A stretch of 64,000 nucleotides of DNA from Thioalkalivibrio sp. ALJ3. Lineage in GTDB: Bacteria > Pseudomonadota > Gammaproteobacteria > Ectothiorhodospirales > Ectothiorhodospiraceae. Below the pieces are notes generated by a model. The model saw nothing but the letters and a program-made list of their open reading frames with translations. It searched no databases and was not told where the DNA came from. The translations under genes and the position numbers were made by a program. The stretch is taken from positions 802,586 to 866,585 of the forward strand of contig NZ_KB897905.1 of NCBI RefSeq assembly GCF_000377205.1, given 5' to 3'. This document shows, piece by piece, positions 36,628 through 43,867 of the stretch; within the stretch, counting starts at the first letter, position 1; each line of letters starts with the position of its first letter.

Positions 36628-36677
36628 AGACGTCGGCCCGTTGCGTACTGGCACACCTGGCGGTAGTGACAATGCAT

Positions 36678-36708
36678 AAAAAAGCCGCCGGATTGCTCAT
36701 CCGGCGGC
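36678..36708 (-). terminator. Intrinsic terminator of the candidate sRNA
   Basis: Perfect 10-bp stem GCCGCCGGAT/ATCCGGCGGC with a 5-nt loop followed, on the minus strand, by TTTTTT. The T-run only exists on the minus strand, so it does not serve folE2. Confidence 0.9.
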
Positions 36709-36792
36709 AACGCTTACGGAGGTTGGAGAGACCAAAGGCAGAAAGCCGCCTTTCGTCCTGGCGACACACAGCTGTCCGGGCCGCGTATCTAA
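36678..36792 (-). ncRNA. Candidate iron-responsive small RNA
   Basis: A self-contained unit on the minus strand: promoter TTGACA (36826-36821), 16-nt spacer, TATGAT (36804-36799), expected start near 36792, no usable ORF, an internal stem AAAGGC/GCCTTT, then an intrinsic terminator ending in six T (36678). A Fur-like box covers the -10. This is the architecture of RyhB/PrrF-type RNAs, about 115 nt. It lies between folE2 and a methyltransferase-like gene. No homologue could be searched; expression is not proven. Confidence 0.6.
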
Positions 36793-36826
36793 ATGAGAAT
36801 CATACGCAAATGTGTATTGGTGTCAA
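36789..36826 (-). promoter_or_regulatory. Sigma70 promoter with overlapping Fur-like box
   Basis: TTGACA and TATGAT are 16 bp apart. The 19-bp box 36789-36807 (core GAGAATCAT) matches the E. coli Fur consensus at 12 of 19 positions and covers the -10 and likely start site, so Fur binding would block transcription when iron is plentiful. Confidence 0.6.
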
Positions 36827-36874
36827 TATGCTCGGGCAGTAATGCGGAGTGCCGTTCGGTAAACCGGTGTCGGC

Positions 36875-37741
36875 TTAGGACTGCGCCGGGTTCGGTAGGG
36901 TCTGATGAGGTTGCAGCGGGCCGTGCAGGCTGCGATGCCGGTCGGCCATCGGTTCGGCCACGATCAGGTAGTCTGCGCCGTGTTTCAGCCCCTCCTGGCT
37001 GCGGGCCAAAGGCAGGGCGCGTTCACGCAGGGCCTCGATCTGGTGGTGCATGGCCTTGGCCAGACCCTCGTCGCTGAAATGCGGCAGTTGCCGCAGGCAC
37101 AGGTCGAGCTGGCCGTTGACGAACCGTTCGCGATAGTGGATGGGAAAATAGCGGACATCCAGAACCCGGAATCCCGCGATTCCAAGCTGACGCATGACCC
37201 AGGATGATGGATATTCGCGATAGGGGCGATTGCCGGCAATCAGCAGGCAGGCGTCACGCAGGCGTCCGATTTCCCTCACGAGCGCGCCGGCTTCATCTTT
37301 CGGTTCCACCAGCACGTAGGGTTCGACACCCACCAGATACAGTCGGTCGCCCACGTGGGGCCGTAACCGGTGCAGGGCGCGGTCCTGCCAGTAGGGCGCG
37401 AAACCTTCGATGGCCCCGATAAAGTAGTCCAGCAGCACCGTGTCAAAGCGTTCACCGAACAGAAGCTGATCCGACATCCAGTTGCCGACCAGGATGCGGT
37501 CCTGCCGGCGCCGCGCCGCGCCCGCCGCCTTGCGGGTTGTTCGCGCCATCTCCTGGGAGGCCGTTACCGCCGTCCAGCGCTCGGTGTCCAGGCGGCTGAT
37601 CCACTCGATGGACTTGCGACCCGTCCCGGCATCAAGAAAGCTGCCCCAGGGCTGGTCGCCCTGCGCCTTCTCGATGGCCTGGAAAATCGGCGAAGTGCCG
37701 TTCGAACTCGTAGATGACGAGAGGTCGTTATTGGATGTCAT
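36875..37741 (-). CDS. Class I SAM-dependent methyltransferase-like protein
   Basis: This 288-residue protein has a Ser/Asn-rich start, then SFLDAGTGRKSIEWI (motif I-like DAGTG), TAVTASQEMARTTR, and FDTVLLDYFIGAIEGFAPYWQ. The remainder is unrecognised. It is last in line behind the outer-membrane protein and znuABC genes, 45 bp from znuB, so it probably belongs to the Zur-controlled unit. Substrate is unknown. Confidence 0.7.
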   Translation of the reverse strand: MTSNNDLSSSTSSNGTSPIFQAIEKAQGDQPWGSFLDAGTGRKSIEWISRLDTERWTAVTASQEMARTTRKAAGAARRRQDRILVGNWMSDQLLFGERFDTVLLDYFIGAIEGFAPYWQDRALHRLRPHVGDRLYLVGVEPYVLVEPKDEAGALVREIGRLRDACLLIAGNRPYREYPSSWVMRQLGIAGFRVLDVRYFPIHYRERFVNGQLDLCLRQLPHFSDEGLAKAMHHQIEALRERALPLARSQEGLKHGADYLIVAEPMADRHRSLHGPLQPHQTLPNPAQS

Positions 37742-37786
37742 GGCATCAGTCGCTGCTTGCAGTGGGGTGGAGCGCTTTAGGTTGGG

Positions 37787-38557
37787 TCAGCGCAGCATGG
37801 CGGCGAGGCGGGCGCCGAGCGCGAGCATGACGTTGACCAGGACCAGCACCGGTGCGAAGGGCTGATCCAGCGGCAGGCTGATGGTCCAGGCGACAAGGAA
37901 ACCGAACAGGGCGATGCCCTGCGTCCAGAGCACCAGCCCGGTGAAGTTGCGTGCGAGCCAGGCCGCACCCCAGGCCGGCAGTAACAGGGTGGCCAGGGCA
38001 GCAGGAAGCCCCAGGACCATGCTCCCCAGCACGATAGCGGCGACCAGCCAGGCGATTTCGCCGAGATGCTGCCAGACAGCCGGCCTGCTGGCCGCCGACA
38101 CATCCGGGGCGATCTGCGCATGCAGCCATACGCGGAGGAGCACCGGGACCATCAGGACGGTCAGCAGGCTAAGACCGATCGCCGCCCAGAGCTCATTGGG
38201 GCCGGCAAAGTAGAGCTGGCCTTCGGCCCAGGCAGCGGCCGCCAGGCTGGCCTGAGCAAAGTTGGCGGCCAGCAGCGTGACCGCCGCCAGGCCGGCGAGG
38301 AAAACGGCCAGGGGCAGGCGCTCCCGATCCCGGCTGCGCTGCAGCAGCACCATGATCCCGCCACCCAGCAGCAGCGCCACGGGCAGCACCGGCCAGTGCA
38401 GGACCGAGGCGAGAACCCCGCCCACCGCCGCCCATTGCCCCAGGGCCAGCGCCTGCCAGACGGAGCCGCGCAGGAAAAGGCCAGCCCCGGCGAGCGCCAG
38501 CACCATGGTGACCAGCACGCCGGCAATGAAGGGTGTCAGCAGCAGGTCACCCGGCAT
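37787..38557 (-). CDS. znuB: Zinc ABC transporter permease ZnuB
   Basis: This 256-residue integral membrane protein has about eight hydrophobic segments and the family landmark LALGQWAAVGGVLASVL near the ABC-3 (zinc/manganese) permease coupling helix. It overlaps the end of znuC by 11 bp and follows znuA and znuC. ATG at 38557 gives MPGDLLLTPFIAG; earlier codons overlap znuC without conserved sequence. Confidence 0.88.
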   Translation of the reverse strand: MPGDLLLTPFIAGVLVTMVLALAGAGLFLRGSVWQALALGQWAAVGGVLASVLHWPVLPVALLLGGGIMVLLQRSRDRERLPLAVFLAGLAAVTLLAANFAQASLAAAAWAEGQLYFAGPNELWAAIGLSLLTVLMVPVLLRVWLHAQIAPDVSAASRPAVWQHLGEIAWLVAAIVLGSMVLGLPAALATLLLPAWGAAWLARNFTGLVLWTQGIALFGFLVAWTISLPLDQPFAPVLVLVNVMLALGARLAAMLR

Positions 38558-39155
38558 CCAGGTACTCCGCCAGTGGATGGTTCTCCAGGCCGAGCGCCTG
38601 CAGGAATTCATCGTCGTGGCTGGTGATCAGCAGGGTCGTCTCGGCTGGAACCGCCTTGATCAGTTCCACCGCGTCGGCACGGACCTCGGCATCCAGATGG
38701 TTGGCGGGTTCATCCAGCAGGATTAACCGCTGCGCCGACGGGTATTCTTCTCGGCTGGTCAGCACGGCGGCCAGACGCAGAAGTTGCCACTGACCGCCGC
38801 TCAGGCGGTCCAGCCGCCGATTCAGCAGGGCCCGAACGCCTTCATGTTCGGGTACGCGGGCCCCCATCGCGCGAAGCCAGTCGTCTCCAGACAGGGGCCA
38901 GGGCTGCGGGCGGGCGTGGTCCTGTGCCAGCAGGCTGGGGTGCGTACGAGGGGCGAGTTCAAAACGCCCGCCGTGAACGCGGGCCTGTCCGGTAATGGCT
39001 TTCAGCAGCAGCGACTTGCCCACCCCGTTGGGTCCGGTCAGGGCCCAGCGGGCACCTGCTGGGATCTCCAGGGACAAAGGCCCGATCACCGGACGGTCGA
39101 ACCCCAGGAGGGCCGACTGGGTATGCAGGATGGGCGGGACTGGCTCGGGTGGCAT
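38547..39155 (-). CDS. znuC: Zinc ABC transporter ATP-binding protein ZnuC
   Basis: The protein has Walker A GPNGVGKSLLLKAI, signature LSGGQWQLLRLAAVL and Walker B RLILLDEPANHLD, then the His switch (ITSHD). About 202 residues from ATG 39155 (MPPEPVPPIL); a TTG at 39185 would add ten residues. It energises zinc import with ZnuA and ZnuB. It is shorter than E. coli ZnuC (251), lacking the usual C-terminal extension. Confidence 0.87.
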   Translation of the reverse strand: MPPEPVPPILHTQSALLGFDRPVIGPLSLEIPAGARWALTGPNGVGKSLLLKAITGQARVHGGRFELAPRTHPSLLAQDHARPQPWPLSGDDWLRAMGARVPEHEGVRALLNRRLDRLSGGQWQLLRLAAVLTSREEYPSAQRLILLDEPANHLDAEVRADAVELIKAVPAETTLLITSHDDEFLQALGLENHPLAEYLDAG

Positions 39156-39244
39156 GCAGGTTCGCGCGAATGGGGCGGTGGCCAATGATAACGGACCCGA
39201 AAAGCGCCTTTCCGGGTCCGTCGTGACAGCGACTTCTGCTTTCT

Positions 39245-40171
39245 TCAGCGCTGGGGCAGGGCCTGCGCCCAGGTGCTCATCAGCTCGAGGTAGCCGTCGA
39301 GGCCGGAGTCCGCCGGTGGATCCAGCGGTACGGCGTGCGTCGGCCAGCCCAGGTTCCGTTCCAGGAATTCGGCGCCGCGCGGTGGCTGGAACTCGGCGTA
39401 CAGGACAGTGCCCTCGGTGCCTTCGAGATCATCCACGAGACTGCGCAGATGACGCGCGGTGGGCGGGATCCCAGGCGCTGGCTCCAAATAGCCCACGATC
39501 TCGACTGGCAACCACTCTTCCAGATAGTCGAGGTCCTCGTGGTAGACCACGATGCGCTGGTCTGGCTCCACACGCTCGGCCAGCTTCTCGGCGTGTTCAC
39601 GCAGGCGTTCGGCGGCTGCCTCTGCGCGCTGCATGAAGGCTTCGGCGTGATTCGGGTGCAGCTCGCTCATGCGTTCGGCCAGCGCGAGCCCGATATCGGC
39701 CATGCGCAGGGGGTCGGCATTGAAATGCGGATTGCCCTCCTCGTGCACGTGGCCCATGTTCGGCCCGTCCATGGTGATGGAACGGCGCAGTTCGACCTTG
39801 TCGGCTGCGCGGAAGTGGCCCGGCTGCCCCGAGTTGATTGCGCGGTTGTTGGCGCCGCGCTGGGCGGCGGGCAGCCAGCCTTCCTCGAGGCCGGCCCCGA
39901 TCTCCAGCAGCATGTCGGCCCGGCGCAGGGCGGCCATGAAGCTGGGGCGGGCGTCCAGGTAATGTGCATCGCGGTCCGGCGGCGCGAGCACACGGACGTC
40001 GGCCTCGTCACCACCGATCTCGCGGGCCAGGGCTCCTAGGCTGGAGGTGGTGGCCACGATGTTCAGTCCGGCGGCCGCGTGCGCGGGTAGCAGGATGAGG
40101 GCAAGTGCCGCCACCGAGGCAACGGCGGCGAGGGTCCGGGTGATCCGGGTGCGAGTCTTGCTAAAAGGCAT
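39245..40171 (-). CDS. znuA: Periplasmic zinc-binding protein ZnuA
   Basis: This 308-residue protein has a signal peptide (MPFSKTRTRITRTLAAVASV..., cut near AHAAA-G) and the cluster A-I solute-binding fold. Probable metal ligands are in DAHYLDARPS, GHVHEEGNPHFNADP and VYHEDLDYLEEW. It lacks the long His-rich loop of E. coli ZnuA. A good Shine-Dalgarno AGGAGT precedes ATG 40171. Shared operon with the His-rich outer-membrane protein supports zinc; manganese cannot be excluded. Confidence 0.85.
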   Translation of the reverse strand: MPFSKTRTRITRTLAAVASVAALALILLPAHAAAGLNIVATTSSLGALAREIGGDEADVRVLAPPDRDAHYLDARPSFMAALRRADMLLEIGAGLEEGWLPAAQRGANNRAINSGQPGHFRAADKVELRRSITMDGPNMGHVHEEGNPHFNADPLRMADIGLALAERMSELHPNHAEAFMQRAEAAAERLREHAEKLAERVEPDQRIVVYHEDLDYLEEWLPVEIVGYLEPAPGIPPTARHLRSLVDDLEGTEGTVLYAEFQPPRGAEFLERNLGWPTHAVPLDPPADSGLDGYLELMSTWAQALPQR

Positions 40172-40254
40172 GCGGGACTCCTGGTGATATCGGGGTACGG
40201 ATAGGGCCGGCAGGGTGTTGAAGGTCCTGCCAGCCCTGAACAAGGCAAGGGTGA

Positions 40255-41580
40255 TCAGAAGCGGTGGGCGCCGTGCGCGCCGAGCGCCACGTTCAGCTGC
40301 AGCATGAACTCCAGCCCGCGGTCGCGATCACCGTCCTCGTCGACGAAGTCGTTCTGCGACAGCTGCGCGCGCAGGAATACCGGCTCCACGGGGCGGAAGG
40401 TCACCTGGGCGGAGTGGCGGTAGCTCGTGCCGAACGAGGGTTCCGCAAAGTTGCGCTCGCTGCCTTCGTTCGTGGGCAGGCCGCGGTTGGTCAGGCCCAG
40501 GGCCTCGGAACGCAGGCCGGCCTCCCAGCGTGGTGCGAAGCCGTACACCCCCTGGATATAGAGACCATCCTGGCGCGCCTTGCCCCTACCCTGGGCGTTG
40601 CCGGCGATGGTGGTCTGGTCTTCGCGACGCTGGTAGTCGACGTCGATCTCGCGATAGAAGTACTCGCCCTGCAGCCGCCAGTCGCCGTGGCCGTAGGCGC
40701 GGCCCGAGCTGTACTTGTAGACGGCGTCCAGCCCTGCGAACCAGGCATCGCCATCCCATTCCTCCAGGCCCGAACCGTGTTCGGTCTCTTCCTGCCAGGT
40801 GCGGGCATAGCCACCGGAGATGCCGAACTGCATGGCATGATCCGGCCCCAGGTCGGGCCCGAACTTGGCGAAGGCAGTGATCAGACGCGGACCCGACACA
40901 CTGGAGAACGAGGAGCGAATCTCGTCGCCGTCGTTGGTGGTATGCGAGCCGCCCGAGCCCTGATAGGGGATGAAGCTGTTGTCGCCCTGGAGGAGCTCCA
41001 CCCCGAGTTTGGTGTAGGTCTCGGTCGGGGCGAGCCAGGTCGCCTGGACGCCCGTTTCCTGCAGGCCGTGGTCGCCAAACAGGTATTCGTTGACCAGCGG
41101 GCGGTCGACGAAATCCCAGTCGTGGCCGTGGCGGCTGTTGATGTAGCCGATGTCGGAGAAGAACTTGCCGGCCTTGATCTGGAAGCCGCCGGGCAGGGCC
41201 CGGGTGGTCAGGTAGGCCTCTTCGACGTCGAGGTGGTCCTCGTCGAACCCGAGCATCAGGAACCCGTCGAACAGGTCGCCGAGATTGGCCTCGAAGGCCA
41301 GTTCGTTGTGTCCGAGGTTGAAGCCATCGTCGAAGCCGCCGTGGTCATGGCCATCGCCGTGTCCATGGTCATGGCCGTCATCGAAGCCGGCCGGTTCGCT
41401 GATCCCGTGCGACATCTCGTTGTAGTAGATCCCTTCCAGGATCAGCGAGATGTCCAGCCCCCAGTTGCGTTCTCCCGCGCGGGTCTCCCACTGTTGGGCG
41501 GTGGCGCTGGCCGGCATGGCGAGCGCGAGGGCGGTCAGTCCGCCCAGGGCCGGGCGGAACAGGTTCGTGTGATTCGGCAT
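40255..41580 (-). CDS. Zur-controlled outer-membrane beta-barrel protein with a His-rich segment
   Basis: This 441-residue exported protein (signal peptide about 1-28, ASATA-Q) has alternating beta strands typical of a porin-like barrel. A His/Asp-rich stretch lies near residues 65-85 (FDDGHDHGHGDGHDHGG) and it ends ...NVALGAHGAHRF with a terminal Phe. Acidic composition fits a halophile. The His-rich part likely captures zinc at the surface or in the lumen. It leads the znuACB operon behind the Zur sites at 41629-41678. It has no TonB-box or plug domain that I can see. Confidence 0.78.
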   Translation of the reverse strand: MPNHTNLFRPALGGLTALALAMPASATAQQWETRAGERNWGLDISLILEGIYYNEMSHGISEPAGFDDGHDHGHGDGHDHGGFDDGFNLGHNELAFEANLGDLFDGFLMLGFDEDHLDVEEAYLTTRALPGGFQIKAGKFFSDIGYINSRHGHDWDFVDRPLVNEYLFGDHGLQETGVQATWLAPTETYTKLGVELLQGDNSFIPYQGSGGSHTTNDGDEIRSSFSSVSGPRLITAFAKFGPDLGPDHAMQFGISGGYARTWQEETEHGSGLEEWDGDAWFAGLDAVYKYSSGRAYGHGDWRLQGEYFYREIDVDYQRREDQTTIAGNAQGRGKARQDGLYIQGVYGFAPRWEAGLRSEALGLTNRGLPTNEGSERNFAEPSFGTSYRHSAQVTFRPVEPVFLRAQLSQNDFVDEDGDRDRGLEFMLQLNVALGAHGAHRF

Positions 41581-41628
41581 GACGAGCTCCCGGAAACGAG
41601 CAGGCGCGCCGGGATTATTGGCACGCCT

Positions 41629-41651
41629 GAATTGTTATATCGTTACGTTCT
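41629..41651. promoter_or_regulatory. Second, weaker Zur-like site
   Basis: ATTGTTATA and CGTTACGTT around a central T retain about half of the Zur consensus. It lies 5 bp from the stronger site at 41656-41678, suggesting tandem binding in front of the outer-membrane protein gene. Confidence 0.45.
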
Positions 41652-41655
41652 GGTG

Positions 41656-41678
41656 AGAATGTTATGAGATAACATTTT
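41656..41678. promoter_or_regulatory. Zur box upstream of the outer-membrane protein and znuACB
   Basis: Half-sites AATGTTATG and GATAACATT around a central A give a near-perfect Zur palindrome, 76 bp upstream of the start codon at 41580. It probably represses the outer-membrane protein-znuA-znuC-znuB-methyltransferase unit when zinc is sufficient. Confidence 0.8.
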
Positions 41679-41724
41679 ACCGCGCAACCCCGTCACAGCT
41701 GCCCTGCGGCGCCAGGCAGGTCTA

Positions 41725-42237
41725 CTAGGGTTTCTCAGGGATCCCGGCGCGTGCCAGCGCTTCGGCCCATGCCTCGAGCTTGGCCTCGAAGCTCCAGCGG
41801 GCGTTGGCCGGGCTGGTCGAGGGCAGGCGCAGGGCCTCGACGCCGAGTGCCCGGGTCTCGTGCAGGCGGCGAGCGCTCTCCGCGCCGTTGTGCAGGACGA
41901 GGCGCAGTTCCGGCGCTTCCCGGGTCAGCCGAGTGAGGTCATTGGGTGCGGCGGCACGGATGGCGCTGTCCAGGCTGCCCTCGCGCTGGCAGGTGCCGTA
42001 GACATCCCAGAGGCCGATGCGGTGTTCGAGCAGGCGGCGGATGCGCTCTGGGTATTCAAGATCGGGGAAGGGTTCGCCAAGGATGGCGGCCATGATCGGC
42101 CAGAACTGGTTGCGCGGGTTCGCGTAGTACGCCTGGGCCTGGAGGGAGGCCACCCCGGGGAAGCTGCCCAGCACGACGGCGCGGGTGTGGGCGTTCAGGA
42201 CCGGTGGAAAGGCCTGAAGGTGAGCGGGCTCGGCCAT
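41725..42237 (-). CDS. DNA-deoxyinosine/uracil glycosylase (MUG superfamily)
   Basis: This 170-residue protein has VVLGSFPGVASLQAQAYYANPRNQFWPI, the glycosylase motif GSFPG...YYANPRNxFW, and later LPSTSPANARWSFEAKLEAW. It is the small hypoxanthine-DNA glycosylase clade (COG3663-like) that removes deaminated bases. It starts 10 bp after the zur stop codon on the same strand, so it is probably cotranscribed with zur. Confidence 0.88.
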   Translation of the reverse strand: MAEPAHLQAFPPVLNAHTRAVVLGSFPGVASLQAQAYYANPRNQFWPIMAAILGEPFPDLEYPERIRRLLEHRIGLWDVYGTCQREGSLDSAIRAAAPNDLTRLTREAPELRLVLHNGAESARRLHETRALGVEALRLPSTSPANARWSFEAKLEAWAEALARAGIPEKP

Positions 42238-42247
42238 CCCGGATCGG

Positions 42248-42715
42248 TCAGGCGTTGCGACAGTCCGCGCAGTGCCCGTGCAGCTCGACCATGCGCGAGT
42301 CGATGGCAAAGCCCTGGGCGGTGGCTTCGGCCTCGAGCGCCTGCGTGGCCGGGTCCGGTGTGTGGAATTCGGTGATCTGGCCACAGCCGTCGCAGATCAT
42401 AAGAGCCGATTCATGGCGCTCGCCCGGGTGGGAGCAGGCCACGAAGCCGTTGAGGCTCTCGATGCGGTGGATCAGTCCCTGCTCCAGCAGGAAGGCCAGT
42501 GTCCGGTAGACCGTCGGCGGCTTGATGCTGTGGTCGTCCGAGGACAGGGCATGGATCAGGTCGTAGGCCTTGATCACGCCGTCGGTGCGCAGGATTTGTT
42601 CGAGGATGCGGCGGCGCTGCTCGGTCAACCGTGCCCCGCGCATGGCGCATACGCGCTCGGCATCCGCCAGGGCCTGTTCGATATCTGCCGGGCTGTGGGA
42701 GTGTGCGGTGGTCAT
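42248..42715 (-). CDS. zur: Zinc uptake regulator Zur (Fur family)
   Basis: This 155-residue protein has the winged helix (RLTEQRRRILEQILRTDGVIKAYDLIHAL, IKPPTVYRTLAFLLEQGLIHRI). Two Cys pairs form the structural zinc site: CDGCGQITEF and HGHCADCRNA. The His-rich N-terminus (TTAHSHSPAD) fits Zur. It represses zinc-uptake and zinc-sparing genes; its sites are at 35589 and 41656, in the same region. No Zur box is visible before zur itself. Confidence 0.93.
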   Translation of the reverse strand: MTTAHSHSPADIEQALADAERVCAMRGARLTEQRRRILEQILRTDGVIKAYDLIHALSSDDHSIKPPTVYRTLAFLLEQGLIHRIESLNGFVACSHPGERHESALMICDGCGQITEFHTPDPATQALEAEATAQGFAIDSRMVELHGHCADCRNA

Positions 42716-42799
42716 GGGCCCTAGGATAGCGAAAAGTGGGGCGGGCCTCCCGGGGGTGCGACAAACTCGGGCCTGAGTCCGGGGAGCGGGAGCTTCCGG

Positions 42800-42812
42800 T
42801 CAGTGTTTCCCT
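42800..42812. repeat. Single MITE-end fragment abutting a stop codon
   Basis: TCAGTGTTTCCCT is the outer 13 bp of the MITE-like elements, and its last bases overlap the TAG of the RimK-like gene at 42811-42813. Only one end is present, so it is a possible remnant; short length makes chance possible. Confidence 0.35.
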
Positions 42813-43866
42813 AGCGCGCCTCCGTGACGGTCTGTCTGGTGCCTTCCGGGGGCAATTCCTCCGGGACGGCTTGCGGTGGGGACGCTTCCGTCGCCTCGGG
42901 GCGGGCGAAGACCTCGGCTGCCCAGTGGGCGCGCTGCTCGGGTGCCTCGGTGCCTTCGCGTCCGACCAGGTGGGCGTCGACGGCGAGCAGTCGGCTCTCG
43001 AGCCCCTCCCCATTGGCAATCTGGATAGCGAGCCCCGGGCGGGCATTGAGTTCGAGGATCAAGGGTCCGCGGTCCTGATCAATCACCACGTCGACACCCA
43101 GATACCCCAGCCTGCTGAGCTCGTAACATCCCGCCGCCAGTTGCATCAGGTCATCCCAGCCGGGGATTTTCAGACCCACGATGGTGTGCTCGGTGTCCGG
43201 GTGTTCCCAGACAGGGCGGTTGTACTGCACCCCGCCAATGGTTCTTCCGGATCCCAGATCGACGCCGGTGCCGACGGCACCTTGATGCAGGTTGGCCTTG
43301 CCGTCGGAATCCTGGGTGGGCATACGCATCATGGCCATGACCGGGTAGCCCCGGTAGACGACTGTCCGGATGTCGGGCACACCACGGTAGGTGACCTGAT
43401 CGAAGGCGGACGAAAAGCGGACCCTCTGCTCGATCATCGCCATGTCCGGGCGGCCGCCCAGACTGTACATCCCGGACAGAATGTTGGAGCAGTGGTCATG
43501 CAGTTCGCTCAACTCTATCGTGCGCCCACTGGCGCGCTTCAGCCGATCTCCGCGCCATCCGTTGATCACCAGGATGCCGTCACCAGCAGCCCCATGCGCC
43601 GGTTTGATCACGAACCCGTCCGGGTAGGCGCGGAGCATCCGGTCGAGCTTGCGAATCTCGTGATGCGAGCGGACGACGCCGTAGAGCTCGGGTACTGACA
43701 ACCCGGCCTCCAGGGCGAGGCGCTTGGTTTCGAGCTTGTCGTCCACGCGGGGATAGAAACGTCGCGGATTGTACTGGGCAATAAAGCGGGCATTGCGCGC
43801 GTTCATCCCGACGATGCCCTGCTCGCGTAGGGTCCGGGGCAGCACGAACCGCGGCAGCCAGCCCAT
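42811..43866 (-). CDS. Alpha-L-glutamate ligase-like ATP-grasp protein (rloC type)
   Basis: This 351-residue ATP-grasp protein of the RimK-related ligase-like family has MNARNARFIAQYNPRRFYPRVDDKLETK, FVIKPAHGAAGDGILVI, VPDIRTVVYRGYPVMAMMRMPT, and the metal site YLGVDVVIDQDRGPLILELNARPGL. It is the third gene of a conserved three-gene operon with the inactive-transglutaminase and retropepsin-like genes. The substrate is unknown. The last 25 residues are Glu/Pro-rich. Confidence 0.88.
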   Translation of the reverse strand: MGWLPRFVLPRTLREQGIVGMNARNARFIAQYNPRRFYPRVDDKLETKRLALEAGLSVPELYGVVRSHHEIRKLDRMLRAYPDGFVIKPAHGAAGDGILVINGWRGDRLKRASGRTIELSELHDHCSNILSGMYSLGGRPDMAMIEQRVRFSSAFDQVTYRGVPDIRTVVYRGYPVMAMMRMPTQDSDGKANLHQGAVGTGVDLGSGRTIGGVQYNRPVWEHPDTEHTIVGLKIPGWDDLMQLAAGCYELSRLGYLGVDVVIDQDRGPLILELNARPGLAIQIANGEGLESRLLAVDAHLVGREGTEAPEQRAHWAAEVFARPEATEASPPQAVPEELPPEGTRQTVTEAR

Positions 43867-43867
43867 G

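Noticed and set aside
36793..37077. Plus-strand ORF of 94 codons starting inside the Fur-like box
   Set aside because: It overlaps the methyltransferase-like gene antisense, and its start lies in the promoter of the candidate sRNA; no motif supports it.
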